A stretch of 64,000 nucleotides of DNA from Anaerostipes caccae L1-92 (GCF_014467075.1 NZ_AP023027.1:1077001-1141000); one strand, 5' to 3'; counted from the first letter of the stretch, positions 43,701 to 52,361 are shown. Notes: generated by a model from the letters alone, not told the origin. Numbers and translations are program-made.

Positions 43701-44984
43701 ATGGAGATTGACTTAAAAAAGCTGGAGGGAGCCTGCTCCTGCCAAAGAGAACATCACGCAGATATTGATAAGATTCTTTTGGAGGAGGGAGCTGTCGAAA
43801 AACTGCCGCTTTTGCTGAAAGATACACCTTATCAGAATCTTGTCATGATCTGCGATGAAAATACTTATGAAATAGCCGGGAAACAGACGGAACAGCTGCT
43901 TCATATTTCAGAAACAGTCATGCTGAAGGGGAGCGGGGTCCATGCGGATGAAACCAGTGTGGCATATGTGATGGGACAGCTGAAAGGAAGAGAACGGCCG
44001 GATGCATTGATCACGGTCGGGTCCGGCACGCTTCACGACATTACCAGATACTGTGCCTTTGACCTTGGAATACCGTTTATATCTGTGCCGACGGCTGCCA
44101 GTGTGGATGGCTACACATCTACAGTTGCGGCTATGACACTTCAGGGATTTAAAAAGACAGTGCCCTCCTGTGCGCCGAAGATCATTGCGGCAGACAGCAG
44201 GGTGCTGAAAGAAGCTCCGCTCCGCCTTACAGCTTCGGGTGTAGGTGACCTGCTGGGGAAATATACGGCGCTTGCGGACTGGAAGCTGGCACATCTGCTG
44301 ACAGGAGAATATTTTTGCCCGAGAGTCTGCGGCTTTGAGGAAGAGGCTCTTGAGATTATGTGTAAAAGTCTTCCGGGACTAAAGAAGGGTGAGATATCTG
44401 CTTATGAACAGCTCATGTACGGTCTCCTGCTTTCCGGACTGGCGATCCAGATGGTGGGGAATTCCCGTCCTGCTTCAGGGACAGAGCATCATATGTCTCA
44501 TCTGTGGGAGATGGAGGCAGTCAATTCCTGTCTTGATTTTTACCACGGAGAAAAAGTAGGTACCGGCCTGGTCATCTCTTCTGAGATTTATCACAGAGCA
44601 GCAGAATGTCTGAGAAATGGCCGTTACGGTATAAAAAGATCTGTGCCTTTAGAGAAAGAACTGATAAGGAAATGCTTTGCAGGCAGGGGATTGAATGATA
44701 TTATATTAGATGAGAATCAACCGAATGTGCTGGATCAGATTTCACCCTCTGTACTGAAAGAAAAAGAAGACCGGATCATAGAGATCCTTGAGCAGGTGCC
44801 GAAGGCAGAAACGTTAAGGGCATACCTTGACCAGGCCGGCGGAGTCAGTTCCCTGGAAGACCTTGGACTTGAAAAGAGGATGAAAGCATTGACAGCCAGA
44901 GTATCTCCATATGTCCGGCAGCGGCTGACTTTCATGCGGATATTAAAATACTATGATTTTTATGAGTCAGTGATTCAGGGATAA
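43701..44984 (+). CDS. sn-glycerol-1-phosphate-dehydrogenase-like enzyme (AraM/EgsA type)
   Basis: This 427-residue enzyme of the iron-containing alcohol dehydrogenase / dehydroquinate-synthase superfamily has VGSGTLHDITRYCAFDLGIPFISVPTAAS (nucleotide loop), the metal ligand region with GVGDLLGKYTALADWKL, and His ligands in GTEHHMSHLWEM and YHGEKVGTG. Family members (AraM) reduce dihydroxyacetone phosphate; here a polyol-phosphate oxidation is possible. ATG 43701 has GAGAGGAGG upstream. It lies 13 nt before DUF89 and closes the PTS/DeoC operon with it. Confidence 0.9.
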   Translation: MEIDLKKLEGACSCQREHHADIDKILLEEGAVEKLPLLLKDTPYQNLVMICDENTYEIAGKQTEQLLHISETVMLKGSGVHADETSVAYVMGQLKGRERPDALITVGSGTLHDITRYCAFDLGIPFISVPTAASVDGYTSTVAAMTLQGFKKTVPSCAPKIIAADSRVLKEAPLRLTASGVGDLLGKYTALADWKLAHLLTGEYFCPRVCGFEEEALEIMCKSLPGLKKGEISAYEQLMYGLLLSGLAIQMVGNSRPASGTEHHMSHLWEMEAVNSCLDFYHGEKVGTGLVISSEIYHRAAECLRNGRYGIKRSVPLEKELIRKCFAGRGLNDIILDENQPNVLDQISPSVLKEKEDRIIEILEQVPKAETLRAYLDQAGGVSSLEDLGLEKRMKALTARVSPYVRQRLTFMRILKYYDFYESVIQG

Positions 44985-44997
44985 GGAAAGGAAAATT

Positions 44998-45861
44998 ATG
45001 AGGACAGGGAAATATTGCAGGGAATGTCTGTTTCGGAGTGAGGAGCGGAAAGTGGAACAGGAGCAGAACGAAGAGAAGAAACATCTGTTTCTTGACCAGG
45101 TGAGGGCAGTTTTAAGAGATGAGGATTTAGAATTGTCTCCGCCGGAATACCTGGCTGAATTTACAGAACTGTATGAGCGGCATTTTGGGGAGCAGACAGC
45201 CTTTGATCCGCTGAAGAAGCATTTTAATGAACTGATGCTTAAAAAAGAGCCGGAGATCAGAAGAAGAATTGAGGCGTCAGAAGATCCGGTGGCCACAGCG
45301 ATTCGGGCAGCGCAGGCGGGAAACTACATAGACTATATCGCTCTGGGCGAGGTTGACGGGGATCAGTTGGAACAGCTTCTGTTTCAAAACGGAGAAAAGG
45401 GGCTGAAACCTGAGGTTTACGATTCCTTTCGGACAGATCTGAGTTCTGCAGAAAACCTTGTCTATATTACAGATAACTGCGGTGAGATCGTGGTAGATAA
45501 GGTTTTGATCCAGGAACTGAAAAAATTATATCCCCAGGTTAATGTCACAGTGATTGTTCGCGGAGCATGTGTGGCGAATGATGCGTCTATGGAGGATGCA
45601 GTACAGGTGGGCCTTCCTGACGAAGCCAGGGTGATTGGAAATGGTACGAGAATCGCAGGGACCAGCTTAAACAGGATCAACAGGGAAGCAAAAGAATTGA
45701 TTGAGAGAGCTGACTTGATCATAGCAAAAGGACAGGGAAATTATGAAACTTTATCCGGATGCGGGCTGAACGTATATTATCTTTTCTTGTGCAAATGCGA
45801 TTATTTTGTAAAGCGGTTTGAGGGGGAATATCTGCAGCATATGTTTATAAAGGAAATGTAA
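44998..45861 (+). CDS. DUF89-family damage-control phosphatase
   Basis: This 287-residue protein has the ARMT1/DUF89 pattern: N-terminal Cys pair (KYCRECLFRS), a long helical part, and the metal-dependent phosphatase motif VYITDNCGEIVVDKVLI with the Asp-Asn pair. Later segments include VIVRGACVANDASMEDA and DLIIAKGQGNYETLSG. Members remove phosphate from harmful or by-product sugar phosphates, such as fructose 1-phosphate. It is the last gene of the PTS operon, with a terminator at 45887. Here it may dephosphorylate a side product of the deoxy-polyol route. Confidence 0.88.
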   Translation: MRTGKYCRECLFRSEERKVEQEQNEEKKHLFLDQVRAVLRDEDLELSPPEYLAEFTELYERHFGEQTAFDPLKKHFNELMLKKEPEIRRRIEASEDPVATAIRAAQAGNYIDYIALGEVDGDQLEQLLFQNGEKGLKPEVYDSFRTDLSSAENLVYITDNCGEIVVDKVLIQELKKLYPQVNVTVIVRGACVANDASMEDAVQVGLPDEARVIGNGTRIAGTSLNRINREAKELIERADLIIAKGQGNYETLSGCGLNVYYLFLCKCDYFVKRFEGEYLQHMFIKEM

Positions 45862-45886
45862 AAAATTTTTCAAAAGCTCCATAATA

Positions 45887-45920
45887 AATAGTATCCTGCT
45901 TCTGACGGGATACTATTTTT
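45887..45920 (+). terminator. Terminator after the PTS/DeoC operon
   Basis: AATAGTATCC (45887-45896) and GGATACTATT (45908-45917): perfect 10-bp stem with an 11-nt loop, then TTT. Confidence 0.8.
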
Positions 45921-45937
45921 ATATGGAGGAAAAGTTT

Positions 45938-46537
45938 ATGGAATCAAATATTTATGGTTATGCCCGTGTGTCAACCAGGGACCAAAATGAGAGCAGACAG
46001 CTTCTTGCACTGGAAGCGTTCGGGGTGGAGAGTAAGAAGATTTACCTGGACAAATTGAGCGGAAAAAACTTTGACAGGCCCAGTTACAGGAAACTGACAA
46101 AGATACTGAGGAGGGGAGATGTACTGGTGATCCAGAGCATAGACAGGCTTGGGCGGAACTACGGCGAAATCCTGGAGCAGTGGAGGATCGTCACGAAAGA
46201 AATCAAAGCCGATATCGTTGTTCTCGATATGCCGCTTTTGGATACGAGAAAAAAACAGGATGATCTCACAGGCACATTTATCGCCGATCTGGTACTTCAG
46301 ATCTTAAGCTATGTGGCCCAGACAGAACGGGAAAACATAAAGAAACGCCAACAGGAAGGAATCAGAGCGGCCAAACTGCGAGGCGTTCATTTTGGGAGGC
46401 CGAGGAAACCGATACCGGAGAAATTTTATGAATTAAAAGAAAAGTGGAAACGGGGTGAAATCTCATCGAGAAAAGCCGCTGCACAGCTTCAGATTGCCCA
46501 GGATACATTTCTTAGGTGGGTGAGAGGACAGAAGTAA
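45938..46537 (+). CDS. Serine recombinase, resolvase type
   Basis: This 199-residue site-specific recombinase has the resolvase start (NIYGYARVSTRDQNESRQL; nucleophile Ser12), QSIDRLGRNYGEILEQW, and a C-terminal helix-turn-helix (SSRKAAAQLQIAQDTFLRWV). ATG 45938 has GGAGGAA 8 nt upstream; an ATG at 45923 in the same frame overlaps that site. No transposase, phage or plasmid gene is adjacent and no inverted repeats for a switch were seen. It may be a chromosomal remnant of a mobile element or an invertase that acts elsewhere. Confidence 0.92.
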   Translation: MESNIYGYARVSTRDQNESRQLLALEAFGVESKKIYLDKLSGKNFDRPSYRKLTKILRRGDVLVIQSIDRLGRNYGEILEQWRIVTKEIKADIVVLDMPLLDTRKKQDDLTGTFIADLVLQILSYVAQTERENIKKRQQEGIRAAKLRGVHFGRPRKPIPEKFYELKEKWKRGEISSRKAAAQLQIAQDTFLRWVRGQK

Positions 46538-46636
46538 AAGAAATGGTAGAGATTATCATTCAGTCCATTTTATACATAAAACTGCAAAAAATATTGATAT
46601 TTTAAGAGATAAATTCATTTCTTACAGTATACATTG

Positions 46637-46668
46637 AGTGAACGAAAAAGTCTGCTTTATCGTTCGCT
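46637..46668 (+). promoter_or_regulatory. Hairpin before the small gene at 46680
   Basis: AGTGAACGA (46637-46645) and TCGTTCGCT (46660-46668) form a 9-bp stem with one G-T pair. The ribosome site GGAGG begins right after the stem (46669), so a translation effect is possible. Confidence 0.4.
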
Positions 46669-46679
46669 GGAGGTAAGAT

Positions 46680-46967
46680 ATGATACAGAAGAAAAAAGAT
46701 TTGAGGAACAGGCTTTTAGAATATTTGGCAGAGGAGGCGGGCTGTCAGGAAATGTCCGATCTGCCTACCAGTTTTTGGTTTCCTGTGGCATGTTTTATCG
46801 CCGGTTCTGTTAAGGCTGAACGTTTCAGCGCGAGGGAATGGAATGAGGCTGTCAGATATCTGACGGGGGAGAATATTCGGTTTGCTTCTCCCGTGCAGGC
46901 ACAGAAATTTTTAGAAGTAAATAAGGACAATTTTCATACGGATAAAAAGGCAGGTAAAAGGATGTAA
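46680..46967 (+). CDS. Small protein of unknown function
   Basis: A 95-residue protein (MIQKKKDLRNRLLEYLAEEAGC) with ATG 46680 and GGAGG 6 nt upstream. It is mixed in charge, probably soluble and helical, with a middle segment SFWFPVACFIAGSVKAERF that is too short and mixed for a membrane helix. I do not recognise the family. It lies alone between the resolvase and yjbQ. Confidence 0.6.
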   Translation: MIQKKKDLRNRLLEYLAEEAGCQEMSDLPTSFWFPVACFIAGSVKAERFSAREWNEAVRYLTGENIRFASPVQAQKFLEVNKDNFHTDKKAGKRM

Positions 46968-47052
46968 TGTCTGTTGCAGACGGATGTTGTATGGGGTAAG
47001 ATATTGTAGGAAGAAAACTAAAATATCACTTATATAATATCCAGGAGGTTTT

Positions 47053-47469
47053 ATGAAATCATACAGAGTAGTACTGCATTTTCATCTGCCGTCCAGACGG
47101 GGGATTGTGAATATTACGGATAAAGTCCAGGATGCTGTGGATAAAAGCGGTGTAAAAGAAGGCATGGTGTTGGTAAATGCCATGAATATCACGGCAAGTG
47201 TTTTCATCAATGACGATGAATCCGGACTGCACCATGACTATGAGAAATGGCTTGAGAAACTGGCACCGGAAAAGCCTTACAGCCAGTACCGGCATAACGG
47301 ATTTGAGGACAATGCGGATGCCCATCTGAAACGGACGGTCATGGGCAGGGAATCTGTTGTGGCCATTACCGAAGGGCGTCTGGATTTCGGGACATGGGAA
47401 CAGATTTTTTATTATGAGTTCGACGGCAGACGGGACAAGCGTGTGCTGATCAAAATTATCGGAGAATGA
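47053..47469 (+). CDS. YjbQ family protein (secondary thiamine-phosphate synthase type)
   Basis: This 138-residue protein is of the UPF0047/YjbQ family: [48 protein letters not shown] and the end [40 protein letters not shown] pattern (here GRESVVAI). Conserved His, Asn and Glu are seen. Members can weakly replace thiamine-phosphate synthase; the true role is not clear. It has AGGAGG upstream and lies 1 nt before tcdA. Confidence 0.92.
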   Translation: MKSYRVVLHFHLPSRRGIVNITDKVQDAVDKSGVKEGMVLVNAMNITASVFINDDESGLHHDYEKWLEKLAPEKPYSQYRHNGFEDNADAHLKRTVMGRESVVAITEGRLDFGTWEQIFYYEFDGRRDKRVLIKIIGE

Positions 47470-47470
47470 T

Positions 47471-48187
47471 ATGGAAAACCAATGGATCAGAACAGAACTG
47501 CTTTTGGGAGAAGAAGCGGTGGAAAGATTAAAAAATTCCCGTGTGGCCGTATTCGGTGTTGGGGGAGTTGGCGGATATGTGGCAGAGGCATTGGCAAGGA
47601 CCGGTGTCGGAACTTTTGACCTGATCGATAAGGATACGGTATCTGTTTCCAATATCAACCGTCAGATCATCGCCACGCACAGCACTGTCGGCAGGGTCAA
47701 AGTGGAAGTCATGAAGGAAAGGATACTGGAGATTAACCCGGAGGCAGAGGTTCATATCCACAAGTGTTTTTTTCTGCCGGAAAATGCATCGGAATTTGAT
47801 TTCAGCAAGTATTCTTATGTGGTAGATGCAGTAGACACGGTGACTGCAAAGATCCAACTTGTGATACAGGCACAGAAAGCCGGTGTACCGATCATCAGCA
47901 GTATGGGAGCAGGCAACAAGCTGGACCCGTCAAAATTTGAGGTGACAGATATCTATAAGACATCTGTCTGCCCGCTGGCAAGAGTGATGCGCAGGGAACT
48001 GAAAAAGAGGGACGTGAAACATTTGAAAGTAGTCTATTCCACAGAAAAGGCACTGGAGCCTAAGTTTGACCTTTCAGAGAAGGAAGGAAGAAGGGCAGTG
48101 CCGGGAAGTGTTGCATTTGTACCCTCTGCAGCAGGTCTGATTGCGGCAGGGGAAGTCATCAATGATTTGATCTGTAATAGACAATGA
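47471..48187 (+). CDS. tcdA: tRNA threonylcarbamoyladenosine dehydratase (ThiF/HesA family)
   Basis: This 238-residue E1-like enzyme cyclises t6A to ct6A in tRNA. It has the ATP-binding loop VFGVGGVGGYVAEALARTG, the Arg finger in DTVSVSNINRQIIA, DAVDTVTAKIQL, and SSMGAGNKLDPSKFEVTDI, followed by CPLARVMRRELKKR typical of TcdA. Length fits the family. It is 1 nt after yjbQ, so co-translated. A terminator follows. Confidence 0.93.
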   Translation: MENQWIRTELLLGEEAVERLKNSRVAVFGVGGVGGYVAEALARTGVGTFDLIDKDTVSVSNINRQIIATHSTVGRVKVEVMKERILEINPEAEVHIHKCFFLPENASEFDFSKYSYVVDAVDTVTAKIQLVIQAQKAGVPIISSMGAGNKLDPSKFEVTDIYKTSVCPLARVMRRELKKRDVKHLKVVYSTEKALEPKFDLSEKEGRRAVPGSVAFVPSAAGLIAAGEVINDLICNRQ

Positions 48188-48196
48188 TATGATAAA

Positions 48197-48232
48197 AAAA
48201 GCTGTTTGGCCTGAAAGCCGACAGCTTCTTTT
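48197..48232 (+). terminator. Terminator after tcdA
   Basis: AAGCTGT and ACAGCTT (to 48227) with an inner GGC/GCC stem, followed by CTTTTATT. Confidence 0.8.
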
Positions 48233-48251
48233 ATTATGGGAGAATTCTATG

Positions 48252-48314
48252 AGTTATTCACCCCTATTTCCGTGGCACTTTTGAAATGCGCTCCTCCAAT
48301 AGAGGTAAATAACT
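48252..48314 (+). repeat. Small hairpin element, copy 3 (plus orientation)
   Basis: Arms AGTTATTCACCCCTATT (48252-48268) and AATAGAGGTAAATAACT (48298-48314) pair at 15 of 17 positions; the two mismatches become G-U pairs in a minus-strand transcript. The 29-nt core (48269-48297) starts TCCGT, has GAAATGC and ends CTCC. The part after it (to 48330, CGAAAAGTGTCACC) also pairs with the core word GGCACTTTTG. Confidence 0.7.
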
Positions 48315-48370
48315 TTCGAAAAGTGTCACCTTTTTTGACAGAGGCCCTTCTCCAGCAGACATTACGTCCA

Positions 48371-48427
48371 TTTTCTACATGATTGGAGTGAGGCATTCTA
48401 AGAGCCGAACGGAAATCATGTGCAAAA
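48371..48427 (-). repeat. Small hairpin element, copy 4 (minus orientation)
   Basis: The 29-nt core (48385-48413) is identical to that of copy 1 at 912-940, and the full match with flanks is 41 bp (48379-48419 against 906-946, inverted). Arms TTTTCTACATGATT (48371-48384) and AATCATGTGCAAAA (48414-48427) pair at 12 of 14 positions. It ends 2 bp before the stop of the yeiH gene. Confidence 0.75.
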
Positions 48428-48429
48428 TG

Positions 48430-49446
48430 TCATAGAATTCCAATGACACTTTGTATTCCAAGGCTTACCAAAGTTATAGCTGCCCAGCAGCAGAATCCCA
48501 TAAAAATCGGTTTTGCTCCGGTTTTTATAAGTTTTACAATGTGAGTATTCAGTCCGATGGCCGCCATTGCCATAACGATAAAAAACTTGCTGAGATTCTT
48601 TAAAGGATCTGTCACTGCAGGAGAAAGCGAAAAAACAGTTGTGATAACAGAGGCAAGGATAAAAAACAGCACAAACATCGGAAAAACTTGCTTCAGGCTG
48701 AAATTTGAGCCGCTTTCTTCTAAAGCTTCTTCCTTTTTCCCGGCACGGAAAATCGCAAGCGCCAGAGTGATCGGAATAATTGCCAGAGTTCTTGTAAGTT
48801 TCACAATCGTTGCAGCGTTCAATGTATTGCTGCCATGAACTCCATCCCATGCTGCTGCGGTGGCAGTGACGGAGGATGTATCGTTGACGGCTGTGCCTGC
48901 AAACAGTCCAAAGCCTTCATTGGACAGGTGAAGCATATTTCCGAGTGCTGGAAATACAAGAGCAGCAATCACATTGAACAGAAAGATAACGGAGATAGAC
49001 TGTGCAATCTCCTCATCATCGGCTTCGATCACAGGTGCTGTGGCCGCGATGGCAGAGCCTCCGCAGATGGAAGAGCCTACGCCGATCAGTGCAGAAACTT
49101 TGGGATCCATGTGAAGAAGTCTGTACAACAGGAACGACACGATCAAAGAAGTAGTGATGGTAGACAAAATGATGGGCAGGGACTGCTGCCCTTTTGTCAG
49201 GATATCGGTAAGGTTCATGCCGAATCCAAGGAGGATGACCGCATACTGTAAAACTTTCTTTGAGGTAAAGGCAATTCCGGGCTGCATGGTACCTTTGTCT
49301 TTGATGAGCAGCGTCAATACCATGCCGATTAAAATAGCAAATACAGGGCCTCCGATCACCGGGACCAGATTTCCCAGAAACCATGCGGGCACAGAGATTC
49401 CGATACAGAGCAGAAGCCCTGACCAATGGACTTTTAAAAAATTCAT
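48430..49446 (-). CDS. YeiH-family putative sulfate exporter
   Basis: This 338-residue membrane protein of the UPF0324/YeiH family has about ten hydrophobic segments. Typical strings are [72 protein letters not shown] and [17 protein letters not shown]. The family is named for a suggested sulfate export role but this is not proved for most members. Start at 49446 is chosen because GAGGATC lies just upstream; a longer frame from 49599 has no ribosome site. A LysR gene at 50173, commonly paired with yeiH, lies on the other strand beyond a BlaI-like gene. Confidence 0.92.
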   Translation of the reverse strand: MNFLKVHWSGLLLCIGISVPAWFLGNLVPVIGGPVFAILIGMVLTLLIKDKGTMQPGIAFTSKKVLQYAVILLGFGMNLTDILTKGQQSLPIILSTITTSLIVSFLLYRLLHMDPKVSALIGVGSSICGGSAIAATAPVIEADDEEIAQSISVIFLFNVIAALVFPALGNMLHLSNEGFGLFAGTAVNDTSSVTATAAAWDGVHGSNTLNAATIVKLTRTLAIIPITLALAIFRAGKKEEALEESGSNFSLKQVFPMFVLFFILASVITTVFSLSPAVTDPLKNLSKFFIVMAMAAIGLNTHIVKLIKTGAKPIFMGFCCWAAITLVSLGIQSVIGIL

Positions 49447-49685
49447 AACTATGATCCTCTTTCTTTCATTTTTTATAATCGCTGGGGCAGCGACAGAAAA
49501 AATTATATCATGACATAATGATAATATAAAATTATATATAATTATAATATGATAATTTATTTTGATGATTTTGGCTGTGAAATAAAAGAATATATACATT
49601 TCTCATAATTTCTATTGAATAAACCGTTCATATATGTTAATCTGACTGTATACCTAGTCAAAGAATGAAAAGGAGATGCATTTAA
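49447..49685. promoter_or_regulatory. AT-rich divergent promoter region with palindromes
   Basis: This 239-bp region between yeiH (minus) and the BlaI-like gene (plus) is very AT-rich. It includes the perfect palindrome AATTATATATAATT (49530-49543) and the inverted words ATAATGATAATAT/ATATGATAAT around it. It likely holds the promoters for both genes and sites for one or both regulators coded to the right. Confidence 0.5.
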
Positions 49686-50066
49686 GTGAGCGGAGCAAAA
49701 TTAACAGAAGCAGAATCAGTAGTAATGAGATGTATTTGGAATTATGAGAAAGAAGAGATCCCGTTTTTGACATTAATAGAAGAGCTGAAGGATAAGTATG
49801 GTAAAGATTACAAGAGAACGACTGTGCGCACATTTCTTTTTGATCTGGAAGCAAAGGGATATGCGGTGGTTGAAAGACGGGGCAAATTTTCGTATGTGAA
49901 GCCGGTTGTCAAAAAAGATGACTACAAGAAAGTCAAGGCAGAAGAGGTATTGGATATCTGGTTTGACGGATCAGCAAAAAAATTTATCAGTGCTCTCAGC
50001 GAGAGAATATCTGAGGATGAGGGTCAAAAACTGAACAAACTGCTGGACGAATTGGATGCCGATTGA
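49686..50066 (+). CDS. BlaI/MecI/CopY-family transcriptional regulator
   Basis: This 126-residue winged-helix protein (LTEAESVVMRCIWNYEKEEIPFLTLIEEL, then YKRTTVRTFLFDLEAKGYAVVERRGKFSYVKPVV) is of the penicillinase-repressor family. The start is GTG 49686 with AAAGGAGATG upstream. The family usually works with a membrane protease-sensor (BlaR/MecR); none is near. It may regulate yeiH or a remote target. Confidence 0.9.
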   Translation: MSGAKLTEAESVVMRCIWNYEKEEIPFLTLIEELKDKYGKDYKRTTVRTFLFDLEAKGYAVVERRGKFSYVKPVVKKDDYKKVKAEEVLDIWFDGSAKKFISALSERISEDEGQKLNKLLDELDAD

Positions 50067-50109
50067 TCTGACAGAGTATCAGAGGCAGGAAAAGTTCAGA
50101 ATAGGAGAG

Positions 50110-50143
50110 AAGAGACATTCTGATTTGCAGGGATGTCTTTTTT
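50110..50143 (+). terminator. Terminator after the BlaI-like gene
   Basis: AGAGACATTC and GGATGTCTTTTTTT (from about 50131) form a stem of about 8 bp with one mismatch, followed by a T-run. Confidence 0.65.
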
Positions 50144-50172
50144 TATAGATATTCAAGACAAAGGAGAATGAT

Positions 50173-51069
50173 ATGCTGGATTTTAGGATTTTTACATTTC
50201 TTGAAGTATGTAAACAGATGAATTTTACAAAGGCAGCTAAGAAACTGAATATTACACAGCCTGCGGTGTCACAGCATATAAGATGGCTTGAAAAGGAATA
50301 CGGGATAAAGCTGTTTGAGATGGAAGGGAAAAAGCTGAGTCTTACCGAAGAAGGAGATCTGTTCCGGAATGCGGCTATGACATTTCAGCACGATGAGATG
50401 TACTTAAAACATAAAATTCAGGAAATAAAAAAGGGAAAACGCAGGATTTATTTCGGAGCCACTTTGACGATCGGAGATTTTATTCTTCCCCGTGCAGCTG
50501 CTGAATTTATTAAAATGCATCCCGACACAGAAGTTTCTATAAGGATCGCAAATACAGAGGATCTCTTGAATCAGCTGGATCAGGGCGAGATTGATTTTGC
50601 CATGGTTGAAGGATATTTTGAAAAGAAGGAATATGATTACCGCATATATTCCAGGGAATCCTATATTGCTGTCTGCGGAAGAGACTATTGTTTTCAAAAG
50701 GAACCGGAGGTGCTGGAAGATCTGCTTTCTGAACCTTTGATAACAAGAGAGGCGGGATCAGGTACGAGAGAGATTATGGAAAAAAGTCTGGAGGGAAGGA
50801 ACTTAAAGATCGGAGACTTTAAGAAAAACCACGAGGCCAGCAGTCTGCATATGATAAAAAAACTGGTGGCTGAAGGGTGTGGGATTACCTTCCTGTATGA
50901 GGCAGCCGCAGGAGAAGAATTAAGAGACGGTATACTGAGAAAACTGGAATTAAAAGATTTTCCGGTAGTTCATGATTTTACATTCGTGTGGAGGAATCAT
51001 AGCATTTTTTCACAAGATTACCTTGATATATTCAACAGTTTGCACAAAGATGATGAATATACAATATAA
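50173..51069 (+). CDS. LysR-family transcriptional regulator
   Basis: This 298-residue regulator has the LysR helix-turn-helix (FLEVCKQMNFTKAAKKLNITQPAVSQHIRWLEKEYG) and a substrate-binding domain (RRIYFGATLTIGDFILP, FVEGYF-like EGYFEKKEYDY, TREAGSGTREIME, KKLVAEGCGITFLYEAA). This last pattern is that of CysB/YeiE-like LysR proteins. It may control the yeiH gene at 48430, since LysR-yeiH pairs are common. A short gap with a strong promoter for bcd follows. Confidence 0.93.
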   Translation: MLDFRIFTFLEVCKQMNFTKAAKKLNITQPAVSQHIRWLEKEYGIKLFEMEGKKLSLTEEGDLFRNAAMTFQHDEMYLKHKIQEIKKGKRRIYFGATLTIGDFILPRAAAEFIKMHPDTEVSIRIANTEDLLNQLDQGEIDFAMVEGYFEKKEYDYRIYSRESYIAVCGRDYCFQKEPEVLEDLLSEPLITREAGSGTREIMEKSLEGRNLKIGDFKKNHEASSLHMIKKLVAEGCGITFLYEAAAGEELRDGILRKLELKDFPVVHDFTFVWRNHSIFSQDYLDIFNSLHKDDEYTI

Positions 51070-51094
51070 ATAGACAATAAATTAACGAATACTG

Positions 51095-51168
51095 TTGACA
51101 TAACTTTCACAAAGTGATACTATTAGCTCACAAATATTTAGCTTACAAAGTATTGGCAGGCTAATAGT
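51095..51168 (+). promoter_or_regulatory. Promoter and leader hairpin of the bcd-etfBA operon
   Basis: TTGACA (51095-51100), 17-bp spacer, TACTAT (51118-51123). Overlapping the -10 is ACTATTAGC (51119-51127), which pairs perfectly with GCTAATAGT (51160-51168). Between them a GCTTAC/GCTCAC repeat occurs. The inverted repeat might be an operator or a 5'-end mRNA stem for a strongly expressed operon. The start codon is at 51219. Confidence 0.65.
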
Positions 51169-51218
51169 AGGGATGCTAATAAGTTCTAATGTAAGAGCAA
51201 ACAGGAGGAAAAAAGAAA

Positions 51219-52361
51219 ATGGTTGAATTTAAATTGACAAAAGAACAGCTGCTTGCACAGCAGATGTTCAGAGATTTTGCAGAAACAGAAATCAAACCAA
51301 TTGCCAGAGATATGGATGAAACAGAAGAATTCAGCATGGAACTGCTTGAGAAGATGAAGAAATTTGGTCTTATGGGAATTCCATATTCCAAAGAATACGG
51401 CGGAGAGGGTGCCGATGTCCTAACATATACACTCTGCATGGAAGAGATGTCTAAAGCAGACGCTTCCACAGGAATCACGATTTCCGTACATACCTCATTA
51501 TGCTGTTCCTGCATCAATGACTTTGCTTCCGAAGAGCAGAAACAGAAATTCCTTCGTCCGCTGGTTGACGGGTCTAAAGTGGGATGCTTTGGTCTTACAG
51601 AGCCTGGAGCGGGTACAGATGCCAGCGGTGTGAAGACAAGTGCTGTGCTGGACGGTGATCATTATATATTAAACGGACAGAAAGTATTTACCACAAACTC
51701 AGGTTTTGCCGACACTTTTATCATTTTTGCATTGACAGACAAGAGTGCGGGAACAAGAGGAATGTCTGCATTTATCGTTGACAGGAACACACCGGGATTA
51801 GAAGTCAGCAAGAACATTCCGCGTATGGGTATCCGTGCTGCTTCCAACTGTGAAGTTGCCCTGGTTGATGTAAGGGTACCCAAAGAAAATGTGATCGCAG
51901 GTGAAGGAAAAGGATATAAGATCGCGATGTCTGCACTGGCAGGCGGAAGGATCGGGATCGGAGCTCAGTCCGTAGGAATTGCACAGGGTGCACTGGACGA
52001 AGCCATCAAATATGTAAAAGAAAGAAAACAGTTTGGAAAACCGATTGCGAAATTCCAGAATACACAGTTCCTGATCGCAGAACTTCAGGTGAAAATTGAC
52101 GCTGCACGCCTTATGGTATGGAGAGCGGCAAAAGCCAAAGACGATCATGAAAATTATGCTCCGCTGGCAGCATCCTGCAAATTATTTGCATCCGATGTGG
52201 CAGTGGAAGTGACAAGAGCAGCTGTACAGCTTCTCGGAGGATACGGTTACTCCAGAGAATATCCGGTTGAGAGAATGTATCGTGACGCCAAGATCACAGA
52301 GATTTATGAAGGTACATCTGAGGCCATGAAGATGATCGTAGGCGGCGGATTGTTAAGATAA
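51219..52361 (+). CDS. bcd: Butyryl-CoA dehydrogenase
   Basis: This 380-residue flavoenzyme reduces crotonyl-CoA to butyryl-CoA in butyrate formation. It has the N-terminal helical domain (MGIPYSKEYGGEGADVLTYTL), the loop LTEPGAGTDASG, KQFGKPIAKFQNTQF, and the catalytic Glu364 in EIYEGTSEAMKM; the end LLGGYGYSREYPVERMYRDAK is typical. It lies upstream of etfB (26 nt) and etfA, which together form the bifurcating Bcd-EtfAB complex in clostridia. Thiolase, crotonase and hydroxybutyryl-CoA dehydrogenase genes are not in this operon here. Confidence 0.95.
   Translation: MVEFKLTKEQLLAQQMFRDFAETEIKPIARDMDETEEFSMELLEKMKKFGLMGIPYSKEYGGEGADVLTYTLCMEEMSKADASTGITISVHTSLCCSCINDFASEEQKQKFLRPLVDGSKVGCFGLTEPGAGTDASGVKTSAVLDGDHYILNGQKVFTTNSGFADTFIIFALTDKSAGTRGMSAFIVDRNTPGLEVSKNIPRMGIRAASNCEVALVDVRVPKENVIAGEGKGYKIAMSALAGGRIGIGAQSVGIAQGALDEAIKYVKERKQFGKPIAKFQNTQFLIAELQVKIDAARLMVWRAAKAKDDHENYAPLAASCKLFASDVAVEVTRAAVQLLGGYGYSREYPVERMYRDAKITEIYEGTSEAMKMIVGGGLLR

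Noticed and set aside
45938..46537. Resolvase as the switch of the surface-protein locus
   Set aside because: It lies 19 kb away and I could see no inverted repeats bounding an invertible promoter at 18000-27200.
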